From assembly GCA_905192745.1 (NCBI GenBank), contig CAJJLZ010000010.1, positions 11,175 to 75,174 on the forward strand: a DNA stretch of 64,000 nt, read 5' to 3'. How positions within the stretch are numbered: the first letter of the stretch is position 1; every line of letters begins with the position of its first letter. A program made the position numbers and the translations under genes. The notes beneath the pieces were generated by a model. It had not been told where the DNA came from, made no database searches, and saw only the letters and a list, made by a program, of their open reading frames with translations. Of this stretch, positions 17,005 through 25,629 are shown one piece after another. The DNA is from an uncultured Oscillospiraceae bacterium. GTDB taxonomy: Bacteria; Bacillota; Clostridia; Oscillospirales; Acutalibacteraceae.

Positions 17005-17065
17005 GGAAGTTCACGTCCTTTCCGTATAATATCGCAGGCGTCCGTCCGACGCGGGGAGGCATCCG

Positions 17066-17098
17066 ACGCGGGGAGGCGTCCGGGACGCCTCCCCGCGT
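17066..17098. terminator. GC-rich 16-bp inverted repeat behind spoIVA
   Basis: Arms 17066-17081 and 17083-17098 are perfectly complementary (ACGCGGGGAGGCGTCC/GGACGCCTCCCCGCGT). A partial third copy of the arm lies at 17048-17060. No T-run follows on the minus strand, so it may end the spoIVA message weakly or protect its 3' end. Confidence 0.5.
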
Positions 17099-17103
17099 TT
17101 CAG

Positions 17104-18579
17104 TCAGACGATGATACAGATCAGGCCGTTGCAGCCCTCGTTGATGATGCGCTCCACCGTTTCCTTCAGCTTGATCCGCGCGTCCCCCGGCATCCGGTAA
17201 AGCTTGTTGTGCAGTCCCTCGTTGACCAGACCGTAAAGCGAGGTGCCGAAGATATTGGATTCCCAGATTTTGTTCGGGCTCTCCTCAAATTCGCGCAGCA
17301 GGTAGTTGACCAGATCCTCCGACTGCCGTTCGGAACCGACGATCGGCGAAACCTCGGTGGTGATGTCCGCCCGCATCATGTGGATGGAGGGAGCCTGCGC
17401 CCGCAGACGGATGCCGTACCGGCCGCTCTGTTTGATGATCTCCGGCTCGTCGAGGGTCATCTCCTCCAGCGACGGCATAACGATGCCATAGCCGGTGGCC
17501 TCCACCTCATCCAGCGCGTTTTTGATCTTGTCATATTTTTTCTTGATTCCGGACAGCTCCACCATACAGGCCATCAGCGCCGCTTCTCCGTCAATGGCAA
17601 GTCCCGTGGTCTCCCCCAGCACCTTATAGAACAGGTCGGGATGAATGGTGACCGCGATGGAAGCGCAGCCGCGTCCCAGCTCGATCGCCGTCATCCGTGC
17701 GCCGTCCACATACTCGCATTTCAGAATATCGCCGGTCATGGCGGAAACATTGCTGATCTTATGCACCAGCTCGGCGGCGCCGCGCACCGTATCGAATACC
17801 GAACGGCGGATCGGATTGTTCTTGTCGAGCCCGGTGACCCACTTCGGCAGCTCCACCGCAATCTCCCGCACCGGGAATTCAAAGAGCACCTTTTCCAGAA
17901 TACGGCGGATTTCCGCCTCTTCCATCTCCAGGCAGTTGACCGGGCAGACCGGCACCGCGTACCGGGATTCCATCTCGGCGGCAAGCTGCATCGTTTCGGG
18001 CGAGGTGGGGTTCAGGGTATTCAGCAGCACCACGAAGGGCTTGTGAATCTCCTTCAGCTCGGAGATCACCCGTTCCTCCGCTTCTTCGTATTCGTCGCGG
18101 GGAATCTCGGTGATGGAACCGTCGGTAGTAACCACCAGACCGATGGTGGAATGCTCGGTGATCACCTTCTGCGTCCCGATCTCCGCCGCCATGTTGAAGG
18201 GGATCTCCTCTTCAAACCATGGGGTTTTGACCATCCGGGGCGCGTTGTTCTCGATATACCCCAGCGAGGAAGGGACGATGTAGCCCACGCAGTCGATCAG
18301 CCGGACGTTCAGCGTCGCGGTGCCGTCCACCGTGATGGTAACGGCCTGCTCGGGGATAAATTTGGGTTCGGTAGTCATAATGGTCCGCCCGGCGGCCGAC
18401 TGGGGCAGTTCATCCGTCGCGCGGTCGCGGCGGGCAACGCTCTCGATATTCGGAATCACCAGAGTATCCATAAACCGTTTGATAAAGGTGGATTTGCCCG
18501 TGCGCACGGGGCCGACGACGCCGATATAGATGTCGCCCTGCGTGCGCTGGGCAATGGTATCGTAGATATTGCTTTCCAT
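17104..18579 (-). CDS. spoIVA: Stage IV sporulation protein A
   Basis: This 491-residue protein begins MESNIYDTIAQRTQGDIYIG and has the Walker A-like motif GPVRTGKST, then RTIMTTEPKFIPEQAV and VRLIDCVGY, as in SpoIVA. It is the ATP-hydrolysing protein that polymerises into the spore-coat basement layer around the forespore. The frame is open further upstream, but the ATG at 18579 has GAGGAGG before it and matches the family start. The C-terminus (NEGCNGLICIIV) is the conserved membrane-targeting end. It follows the SipL-like gene by 14 bases. Confidence 0.95.
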   Translation of the reverse strand: MESNIYDTIAQRTQGDIYIGVVGPVRTGKSTFIKRFMDTLVIPNIESVARRDRATDELPQSAAGRTIMTTEPKFIPEQAVTITVDGTATLNVRLIDCVGYIVPSSLGYIENNAPRMVKTPWFEEEIPFNMAAEIGTQKVITEHSTIGLVVTTDGSITEIPRDEYEEAEERVISELKEIHKPFVVLLNTLNPTSPETMQLAAEMESRYAVPVCPVNCLEMEEAEIRRILEKVLFEFPVREIAVELPKWVTGLDKNNPIRRSVFDTVRGAAELVHKISNVSAMTGDILKCEYVDGARMTAIELGRGCASIAVTIHPDLFYKVLGETTGLAIDGEAALMACMVELSGIKKKYDKIKNALDEVEATGYGIVMPSLEEMTLDEPEIIKQSGRYGIRLRAQAPSIHMMRADITTEVSPIVGSERQSEDLVNYLLREFEESPNKIWESNIFGTSLYGLVNEGLHNKLYRMPGDARIKLKETVERIINEGCNGLICIIV

Positions 18580-18593
18580 CTCCGTTCCTCCTC

Positions 18594-20120
18594 TCAGCAT
18601 AATGGCACGAGCAGCATGGTGTCCTTCGGCAGGACGTCGCTCGACAGCGCGTTCTCCTCCATCACCGCATTCATGGAGGTATGACAGGCCTTGGCAATCT
18701 CCCAAAGCGATTCGCCGCTGTTCGCGTAATAAATCTTCAGGGCGGCCTTTTCCGCCGGGAAGGAGGCTTCCTCATTCGCCGTCACCTCGGCGAGCGCGGT
18801 AAAGCTGTCCATAACATAGCAGCGGCGGGTGACCGAAAGCTCCGCCCGGATTTCGAGCTTTCCCGCGCCGGTCATGCTGTAATCCGCGTCCATCACCCGG
18901 ATATCCGACGCGACCGCGTTGCAGTCATCGTCATATTCCAGCGTAAAGTCGCTCGGCCGCTCGAAATAGGAGACGAGTCCCTGCGCATCCTTGGCCAGCA
19001 TGGAAATCATCAGCCGTCCGGCCAGCTTGCTCCGGCCGTCTTCGCAGATCTCGGAGACCGGGACCGCTTCGCACCAGATATCCATCACGCTCGCCGCTCC
19101 GTCCTCCGGCAGGTCGAGGCTTTCCCGGATGGTGGAATCGCTGTGCCGGATCGCCTTCAGGCATTCGGTATCCAGGCGGCGGCTTTCGGTTTTCAGCGGG
19201 CAGCGGGTGGAATACGCGTCCGTCACCACCTCCGCCATGCCGGTGCGGTAGCACTGGACCGAAGCAATCAGCTTGATATTGACCTCCAGCAGGCGGTTCT
19301 CACCATTCTGATTCTGCGTAATGCGGATTTCGCTGGACGCGATGTCCAGCCGGATGTCGCAGACCCACTCTTCATCCAAACCGTCGACGTCGATGATCTG
19401 GCTGAAGGGGATTTCATGCCGCACCTGCTGTGTTTCGCCCGATTCCGGGTCGCAGACATACAGATTTTTCATCAGCAGGTCGCCCTTAACGATAATCTTG
19501 TTCGCCAGCAGCTTGCAGTCGTTCAGCACGGGAACCGCGTCGCCGCGCACCAGAGATACCGCCGACGGCTTGCCCTGCCCCAGTTCCAGCACCTCGTTCA
19601 GGGTAAAGGATTTTTCGGCGGAAACCGCGGGAACGGAATAGGAAACCACGTTTTTGCGGGTATAGACGGTATCCCCCGACAAAGCGGAAACCACGTCCGT
19701 TCCGCCCTCCGCCTGCATTTTCAGCCGCACGCTGAACGCGCCGTGTACATCCAGCCGGCGGGGGCTGGTGGCGCGGCAGTTGCAGTAATCGGTCTTGGCC
19801 GACACCCACGCGCAGGGCGTGCCGACGCTCGCCTTGACCGGGAAGGTGCTGGTAAAGGGTTTGCTGAACTCACAACTCCGCACGCACCGGCGCGCCTCGT
19901 CCAGATACAGAACCTGAACGACCGCCACCCCGTCCACCAGCATCCGGTCTCCGCTGAGTTGCTTCGACTGCACAACCGGACGAAGGGTGCATTTCAGCAC
20001 CGCCGCGATATCCGGATAATAGTCGGGCAGCACGAAGTCGCAGTCAACAGGACGCTCGTCAAATCCGTCGAACAGGGTTTCCGGAACGGCGATGGCTTTG
20101 TTTATCACCTTGAAATCCAT
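18594..20120 (-). CDS. sipL: SPOCS/DUF3794 and LysM protein, SipL-like
   Basis: This 508-residue protein has repeated DUF3794 (SPOCS)-type segments (for example PDIAAVLKCTLRPVVQSKQL and VDGVAVVQVLYLDEA) and a C-terminal LysM domain (KIYYANSGESLWEIAKACHT to the end). In Clostridioides difficile, SipL binds SpoIVA and is needed for coat encasement. Here the gene directly precedes spoIVA, strongly supporting the same partnership. Start chosen at ATG 20120 (MDFKVINKAIAVPE) after GGAGAGGAG; the longer open frame upstream is not supported. Confidence 0.85.
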   Translation of the reverse strand: MDFKVINKAIAVPETLFDGFDERPVDCDFVLPDYYPDIAAVLKCTLRPVVQSKQLSGDRMLVDGVAVVQVLYLDEARRCVRSCEFSKPFTSTFPVKASVGTPCAWVSAKTDYCNCRATSPRRLDVHGAFSVRLKMQAEGGTDVVSALSGDTVYTRKNVVSYSVPAVSAEKSFTLNEVLELGQGKPSAVSLVRGDAVPVLNDCKLLANKIIVKGDLLMKNLYVCDPESGETQQVRHEIPFSQIIDVDGLDEEWVCDIRLDIASSEIRITQNQNGENRLLEVNIKLIASVQCYRTGMAEVVTDAYSTRCPLKTESRRLDTECLKAIRHSDSTIRESLDLPEDGAASVMDIWCEAVPVSEICEDGRSKLAGRLMISMLAKDAQGLVSYFERPSDFTLEYDDDCNAVASDIRVMDADYSMTGAGKLEIRAELSVTRRCYVMDSFTALAEVTANEEASFPAEKAALKIYYANSGESLWEIAKACHTSMNAVMEENALSSDVLPKDTMLLVPLC

Positions 20121-20204
20121 GAAGGCTCCTCTCCTTTGCGCTTTCTCTACGACAATATATGTGACCTGTCCACCGAGTATGCCGCCGCCCGCAACTTTTT
20201 CCAT

Positions 20205-20257
20205 GAAAAAAACCGCCCGCGCATAGTCGGCTGTAACACAGACTATGCACGGGCGGC
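20205..20257 (-). terminator. Rho-independent terminator of the acetyltransferase gene
   Basis: Arms CCGCCCG..GCATAGTC at 20213-20228 and GACTATGC..CGGGCGG at 20241-20257 form a long stem. On the minus strand it is followed by seven T. It separates the Eis-like gene from the sipL-spoIVA unit. Confidence 0.85.
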
Positions 20258-20289
20258 GGAGCGTATGCCCCCGAAGCGTTTTCGTTTTT

Positions 20290-21507
20290 TCAGAAGAAAT
20301 CGGCGATCAGGCAGGGCTTTTCGTAAAACACGCCGTTCAGCGCCGGGGAAGCCGCCGTTTCTTCCGCGATCCTCCCGGCAAAGCACAGCGATTCCAGCGA
20401 AGCGGCCCCGACAATCAGCCGGGAAAAATCCCCGATGGAAAGGACGATATCCGCCCCGTTTTCTTCCGCGGCTTTCGCAACGGAAAGGGCGCGCCCTTCC
20501 CGGTATTCCACAATAAAAAGCCCGCTGTTTTCCGTCAGCAGCGGATCGTCCACCGCAACCGCCGCCCGTCCGCTCCCCCGGTAGCGGGCCAGCTCCAGCA
20601 CCCTTTGAACATTCAGGACCCGGACCATACCGGCGTACTGCCGTTCCCGCCGGGCGCCCTCCCATTCGGGGATCAGCGGCGCGATATCCCGGTCAACCGG
20701 CAGAAGAAACCGGATCCGGTCGGCATGGGAGCGGAACGCGTGGGCATGATTAAGCAGGCCCCGCAGCCCCTCGGCGTCGGTAAAAAAGAATTCCCGGCAC
20801 CCGATCTCCCGGTTTTCGATCCGGAAAGTCATCGCTCCCTTGGGAACGCCGTCCGCGTCTTTCCACACATAGGTATATTCACAGTCCCGTTCCGGCCGGG
20901 CGCGCCGCAGCGGCTCATAGTCCATGTCCTCCCTCGCGATCATGAGATTATACCGGGCGGAAAAGGCCTCGTATACCGTGCGGTAATCCTCCACATACCG
21001 TCCCTTTTCCACCAAGGACGCCGTACCGCCGGTATCCGGATACGGGAGCCGGTCGGCAACCGGCAGGCGGAACTCGGTGCGCTCACAGCCCAGCCCGTAT
21101 CCGAAACGGGAATAAAACGCCGTGCTGAAGGGATATAAATAGGAAAAGACCGCCCCCTGAGCCGCTGTTTCCCGCAGGGCGGCGGCCAGACAAGCCCGCA
21201 CCGCGCCCCGGCGGCGATAGGCCGGAAGGGTGGATACCCCGCCGATTCCCCGCATCGGGACTGCCTGCCCATCGAAGCGCATCGGATATGCGGTGGCGGT
21301 AAGCACACTCATCATGGTCTCATCGTCGTCCTCCAAGGCGGCCCAGCGCTCTCCATACTGCCGGTCGAACCGGCCGCAGGGAGCCTCCGCCCTCTCCCGC
21401 CGCATCTCCTCGCTGGTTTTTTCTTCTGTCAGTGGGAATTCAAAGGACAGATGGAAAACCTCCTCCGCCCGCCGGAATTCACTTTCCCGGATTTTTCGCA
21501 GAATCAT
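20290..21507 (-). CDS. Eis-like GNAT N-acetyltransferase
   Basis: This 405-residue protein has an N-terminal GNAT domain (VPMRGIGGVSTLPAYRRRGA, the acetyl-CoA loop, then YSRFGYGLGCERTEF), a second GNAT-like region and a C-terminal SCP2-like part (ADIVLSIGDFSRLIVGAASL). This tripartite ~400-residue layout is that of the Eis family, known for multisite acetylation of aminoglycosides and other amines. The natural substrate here cannot be told. It is transcribed alone, ending at its own terminator. Confidence 0.8.
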   Translation of the reverse strand: MILRKIRESEFRRAEEVFHLSFEFPLTEEKTSEEMRRERAEAPCGRFDRQYGERWAALEDDDETMMSVLTATAYPMRFDGQAVPMRGIGGVSTLPAYRRRGAVRACLAAALRETAAQGAVFSYLYPFSTAFYSRFGYGLGCERTEFRLPVADRLPYPDTGGTASLVEKGRYVEDYRTVYEAFSARYNLMIAREDMDYEPLRRARPERDCEYTYVWKDADGVPKGAMTFRIENREIGCREFFFTDAEGLRGLLNHAHAFRSHADRIRFLLPVDRDIAPLIPEWEGARRERQYAGMVRVLNVQRVLELARYRGSGRAAVAVDDPLLTENSGLFIVEYREGRALSVAKAAEENGADIVLSIGDFSRLIVGAASLESLCFAGRIAEETAASPALNGVFYEKPCLIADFF

Positions 21508-21770
21508 CGTCTTTCTCCTTTGCCGTCCGACGTATTTTTCCTGAATGACGGAATGACTAAATGACGGAATGCCTGAATACCAGTATAGCGGAAAGACCGA
21601 AAAAGCACAATCACCTCTGCGCCGGACAGGGTTACAATTTTGTTTTCTTTCTCTGCCGAAATTTACAGTTTTGTTCTATTTTCCCCTTCGGCTTGTATTG
21701 CCAAATCGGGTGTGCTATCCTTAAAACAGTCAAAAAACGTATTTGAAAACACGGGAACGAGGCAAAGCCA

Positions 21771-23285
21771 ATGAAAGTAAAATGGAATAAAGGTCTTTCC
21801 GGCCTGCTGGCGGCCGCGTTTCTGCTGAGCGGCCTTTCTTTCAGCGCGGCGGCGGAAAAAACAGAAGCCAAAAATATTCTGCAGGGCTGCTCCCTTATCT
21901 CATCGGAGAACGCGGCCTCGCTCGAAAACCTGTGGGATCAGAAGGTAACCACCGTCTGGAAAGCCCCGGCCGGCTCCACTCTGACTATTAAAAGCCCCGT
22001 CCCGATCGGCGGGCTGTATATTCTGTGGGACCGCGACCCGGTCGGCTGGACGCTGAGCGATCCCCGGGAAACCATAACCGAAGGCGGTAAAGACGGCTTT
22101 CTGCACGAATATGTCCCGGTTTCCGCCGAAACCGCTTTTGACGGGAAATATATCCTGAACATGACCATGCATGCGGACGCGTCCATCGCGGATCTGTATG
22201 TCCTTTCCCCCGGCACACTTCCCTCCTGGGTCCAGACTTGGCAGCCGATGCTGAAAAAGGCGGATCTTCTGGCCTTTTCCACCCATGCGGATGATGAACT
22301 TCTCTGGTTCGGGGGAACGCTGCCGCTTTATGCGGGCCAGTATAAAAAGAAGGTTCAGGTGGCGTATCTGATCTATCACGGCGCGGCCAGAAACGAATAT
22401 TTCCGCAACCATGAGCTTCTGGACGGGCTGTGGACCGTCGGCGTGACCAATTATCCCATGATCTGCCGGCAATTTGAGGATTATTACTGCAGCGATCTTG
22501 CCGAAGCGCTGAAAACCTACGATGAAAACGCGATGCAGGAATATGCCGTCATGCTTCTCCGCCGCTTTAAGCCGGAGGTCGTTGTCACGCAGGATGAAAA
22601 CGGCGAATACGGGCACGGCGCGCACCGGCTCGCGGTCAAGGTGATGAAGGAAGCCGTTCATCTCAGCATCGATCCGTCGAAATATCCCGCCTCCGTGCAG
22701 GAGTACGGAACGTGGAACGTCAAAAAATGCTATCTCCATCTGTATTCCGAAAATTCCCGGATCATGCCTTGGGAAGCGCCCCTGTCCGCCTTTCAGGGGA
22801 AAACCGGCCTGGAAATGGCGGTGGAGGGATATCGGTGCCACAAGTCTCAGTTAAAAAAATGGTTCCGCGTAGAGGCGGAGGGCAGTAAGTACGACTGCCG
22901 GAAATTCGGCCTGTATTACACGACGGTCGGCCCGGATACGGTGAAAAACGATTTTCTGGAAAACACCCCCGCAGCTGTGTCGTCGGTTGTCACCACCGTG
23001 CCCGTCATCCCGGCCACCACAACCACTTCTGCCCCCACCACCACCACAACCACAACGATCACCGCCACGACCACCACAACCGCCACGGTTTCCGGCAGCA
23101 CTTCCCTTACCGCTCAGCCGGTGATCGGGGGAATGACCACCCAGCCGTCCGGGCCGCCTGCCGGCGGTGAAACGGGGTATGTCTGGCTTCTGGCAATCGC
23201 TCTCATTCTGCTGACCGGCGGCGCGGCGGCTCTGGTCGCTTATCTCCGAATCCGGCGTCTTTACACCACGGGGAAGCAGGGCTAG
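21771..23285 (+). CDS. Secreted, membrane-anchored PIG-L family deacetylase-like protein
   Basis: This 504-residue protein starts with a signal peptide (basic MKVKWNKG, hydrophobic core, AAA cleavage-type end near residue 28). A PIG-L/LmbE domain begins near residue 165 with LLAFSTHADDELLWFGG (His172, Asp174, Asp175: the zinc and catalytic motif, HADDE for the usual HPDDE) and includes EYGHGAHRLAVKVM with later zinc-binding histidines. A Thr-rich stalk (about 405-445) leads to a C-terminal membrane helix and a short basic tail. The family removes N-acetyl groups from GlcNAc conjugates; a cell-surface glycan is the likely substrate. Confidence 0.8.
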   Translation: MKVKWNKGLSGLLAAAFLLSGLSFSAAAEKTEAKNILQGCSLISSENAASLENLWDQKVTTVWKAPAGSTLTIKSPVPIGGLYILWDRDPVGWTLSDPRETITEGGKDGFLHEYVPVSAETAFDGKYILNMTMHADASIADLYVLSPGTLPSWVQTWQPMLKKADLLAFSTHADDELLWFGGTLPLYAGQYKKKVQVAYLIYHGAARNEYFRNHELLDGLWTVGVTNYPMICRQFEDYYCSDLAEALKTYDENAMQEYAVMLLRRFKPEVVVTQDENGEYGHGAHRLAVKVMKEAVHLSIDPSKYPASVQEYGTWNVKKCYLHLYSENSRIMPWEAPLSAFQGKTGLEMAVEGYRCHKSQLKKWFRVEAEGSKYDCRKFGLYYTTVGPDTVKNDFLENTPAAVSSVVTTVPVIPATTTTSAPTTTTTTTITATTTTTATVSGSTSLTAQPVIGGMTTQPSGPPAGGETGYVWLLAIALILLTGGAAALVAYLRIRRLYTTGKQG

Positions 23286-23420
23286 GCGTCCCCCCGCCTT
23301 TTCTGTCCCATGCCGCCGTTTCCGGCCGGATTTTCTGCAAAAACCCCTTGACAATCCCCGGGATATCCAGTATAATACACTCCGTTGCCACGGTGAAAGC
23401 CGTTTGGCGGCATGGCAAAT

Positions 23421-23497
23421 GGCCCGGTAGTTCAGCTGGTTAGAACGCTAGCCTGTCACGCTAGAGGTCGACGGTTCGAGCCCGTTCCGGGTCGCCA
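23421..23497 (+). tRNA. tRNA-Asp (GTC)
   Basis: A full cloverleaf can be drawn: acceptor GGCCCGG with CCGGGTC, D arm with AGCTGGTTAGA, anticodon loop CTGTCAC giving GTC, T arm GGTTCGAGCC, and an encoded CCA end. Confidence 0.95.
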
Positions 23498-23500
23498 TTT

Positions 23501-23576
<76 letters not shown>

Positions 23577-23610
23577 AAAATCCCGAATGCTTTCGCATTC
23601 GGGATTTTAC
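23577..23610 (+). terminator. Terminator of the tRNA pair
   Basis: The stem TCCCGAATGC/GCATTCGGGA with a TTTC loop is followed by TTTTAC. A second partial copy of the 3' arm (GCATTCGGGATTTT) occurs at about 23632-23645, suggesting a small duplication behind the tRNA genes. Confidence 0.85.
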
Positions 23611-23734
23611 TTTTTCATTCTTCACTAAAAACGCATTCGGGATTTTGGGAAAGTAAGAAGTAACAGGTAAAAGGTATGACGCAGCCTTGCTCTTTTAGTT
23701 TTATAATGCTATATTTAACTAAGGCGGTGATGTG

Positions 23735-24301
23735 ATGGAAAAAGATAGAACTAAAATGGAGAAAATTCTTACAATATTATTATTTCCTGTTGCTCTTATC
23801 TTTTTATTAGGTCTTTTAATAATAACTCCATTTGATTATCTTAAATATAAAAGAACCCAATATTATAAAGATACACACGAAAAATATTCGTGGCTTTGTA
23901 CATCGTCTTGTTACATTAATCTTTATGATTCAATTAAAAAAGAAAATCTACCTATCGAGTATTATCGGTGCGATTATTCACCAATTACGGGATATGGTTA
24001 TTTTGTATATAGGGACACCCTCATTTTAAATGATTATGAATCTGATGAACCTTATTATGATACCGAAAAGAATATATGGACAGTTAAAGTCGAAGATGAA
24101 TATATCGATATTAGAGAAGACGTAGAAGGCACCATTGAGAGATGTAACGATTTGTTGAAATCAGAGGTTTGTAAAAGGGCGATTGTTTTAATAGATAGTG
24201 AGATTTATAGTGAGCATCCTGATGTTAAATATGAAAAATTTGATTTTTTGCCTGTAAATGATAATAATGATATTAAAGCATTGAAAGCAATTATAAATTA
24301 A
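23735..24301 (+). CDS. AT-rich orphan membrane-anchored protein
   Basis: The protein has about 188 residues: a short charged N-terminus, one strong membrane helix (about residues 10-32, ILTILLFPVALIFLLGLLII) and an outside domain rich in Tyr, Asp and Glu. Not recognised. It is much more AT-rich than both flanks and sits between the tRNA-Asp/Thr terminator and its own terminator, so a recent arrival is likely. A GTG three bases upstream is an alternative start; AAGGCGG precedes both. Confidence 0.65.
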   Translation: MEKDRTKMEKILTILLFPVALIFLLGLLIITPFDYLKYKRTQYYKDTHEKYSWLCTSSCYINLYDSIKKENLPIEYYRCDYSPITGYGYFVYRDTLILNDYESDEPYYDTEKNIWTVKVEDEYIDIREDVEGTIERCNDLLKSEVCKRAIVLIDSEIYSEHPDVKYEKFDFLPVNDNNDIKALKAIIN

Positions 24302-24349
24302 AGAAAATCTCGGTTTTCTATCACTTTTTTTCGTGTATACATCCCCAAA

Positions 24350-24382
24350 CACCCTGTTGCTTCGGCAGCAGGGTGCTTTTTT
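24350..24382 (+). terminator. Rho-independent terminator
   Basis: The stem CACCCTGTTGC/GCAGCAGGGTG with a TTCG loop is followed by CTTTTTT on the plus strand. It ends the AT-rich ORF and lies in the convergent gap next to the permease gene stop. Confidence 0.85.
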
Positions 24383-24385
24383 CCG

Positions 24386-25612
24386 TCAATCCCGGCGGAG
24401 CGCCTCGATCGGCCGCATTCTGGCGGCCTTGCGGGCGGGATAGATACCGAAAAACATCCCGACGCTGGCGGAGAAAGCCAGCGCAATCAAAACGATCGGC
24501 AGGGTTACGTTGGGGGTAACGCTGACATAATGCCCGATCAGGTACGCCCCCGCGATTCCCAGCGCCAGTCCGATGGCTCCCCCGATCAGGGTGATGATCG
24601 CCGATTCGGTCAGGAACTGGAACAGGATGGTGCCGGTCCGGGCCCCCAGCGCCTTCCGGATGCCGATTTCCCGGGTCCGTTCCGTCACCGACACCAGCAT
24701 GATATTCATAACGCCGATTCCGCCGACCAGCAGGGAAATTCCCGCCACGGCGGCGACAAACGTGGTCAGCAGGTTCATCATGGTTTCAAAAGCGCTCAGG
24801 GCGTTCAGAAAGTTCTGCGCCTTATAGGCGTTCCGTCCCTGATTGCCGTGCCGCGCTTCCAGCAGCGCCACAGCGGAATCGGCCGCGTCGTCCATCTCTT
24901 CCTGCGAGGCGGCGACAAGATATACGCTGTCCAGAGTGGAGGTTTCCCCCATCAGCTCCAGATAGGTGGTCGCGGGCAGAAAGAGGGTCGCGGGCGTGTT
25001 GGCCCCGTCCATTCCCATCATCGCCGCCATATCCGACGCGCCGGTATTGGTTTCTTCCGTCACCCCGATAATGGTGACCTTCATTCGGTGGCCGCCGACC
25101 GAAAGGCTGACCGTCTGCCCCAGACAATCGGCCGTGCCAAACAGCTTTTTCGCCCCATTCTCCGAAAGGACGATCACCGGGCGGGAGGTATCGTATTCAT
25201 TTTCCAGAAAGAAACGGCCGGTCACGAATTCCTGAGTATAGACATATTGCAGATCGGCGCTCCCCGCCGTCACCACAGCCGTCGCTTCCCCGTTTTCGGT
25301 GCTGACCGTGCCGCGGTTGCCCAACAAGGGGGAGGCGTATTTTACAGAGGGAAGCTTTTCCTTGATGGCGGCCAAATCCTCAAAGGTGATGGCGTCGGTC
25401 TCCATCGCTTCGGAGGTAGTCCCCAGCTCGATGGTATTGGCGCCGAGCTGCTCGAACATCGCCACCACCTCTCCGGTCGCGCCGTTGCCGACCGAGACGA
25501 TCATAATTACCGAAGCGATCCCGATAATAATCCCCAGCATGGTAAGAAGAGAGCGCATCGTATTGCTGCGGATGCTTTCCAGGGCAATTTTCAGGTTTTC
25601 GAAGAAACTCAT
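24386..25612 (-). CDS. MacB-type ABC transporter permease
   Basis: This 408-residue protein has an N-terminal membrane helix (LTMLGIIIGIASVIMIVSVGNG), a large outside MacB_PCD domain (about 45-250) and a C-terminal FtsX three-helix unit (LLVGGIGVMNIMLVSVTERTREIGIRKALGA). Such permeases need a separate ATPase and usually a membrane-fusion protein. The fusion protein lies 17 bases upstream but is frameshifted, and no ATPase gene is adjacent. The permease itself is full length. Confidence 0.88.
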   Translation of the reverse strand: MSFFENLKIALESIRSNTMRSLLTMLGIIIGIASVIMIVSVGNGATGEVVAMFEQLGANTIELGTTSEAMETDAITFEDLAAIKEKLPSVKYASPLLGNRGTVSTENGEATAVVTAGSADLQYVYTQEFVTGRFFLENEYDTSRPVIVLSENGAKKLFGTADCLGQTVSLSVGGHRMKVTIIGVTEETNTGASDMAAMMGMDGANTPATLFLPATTYLELMGETSTLDSVYLVAASQEEMDDAADSAVALLEARHGNQGRNAYKAQNFLNALSAFETMMNLLTTFVAAVAGISLLVGGIGVMNIMLVSVTERTREIGIRKALGARTGTILFQFLTESAIITLIGGAIGLALGIAGAYLIGHYVSVTPNVTLPIVLIALAFSASVGMFFGIYPARKAARMRPIEALRRD

Positions 25613-25629
25613 CGGTCACTCCCCCGCCC

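Noticed and set aside
17209..20516. Long plus-strand open frames (490-610 codons) opposite spoIVA and the sipL-like gene.
   Set aside because: They are antisense shadows of GC-rich genes: rich in Arg/His/Gln, without domains or ribosome sites.
23010..23110. ACC/ACA-rich tandem repeat, considered as a DNA repeat array.
   Set aside because: It is the codon pattern of the threonine stalk of the PIG-L-like protein, read in frame.
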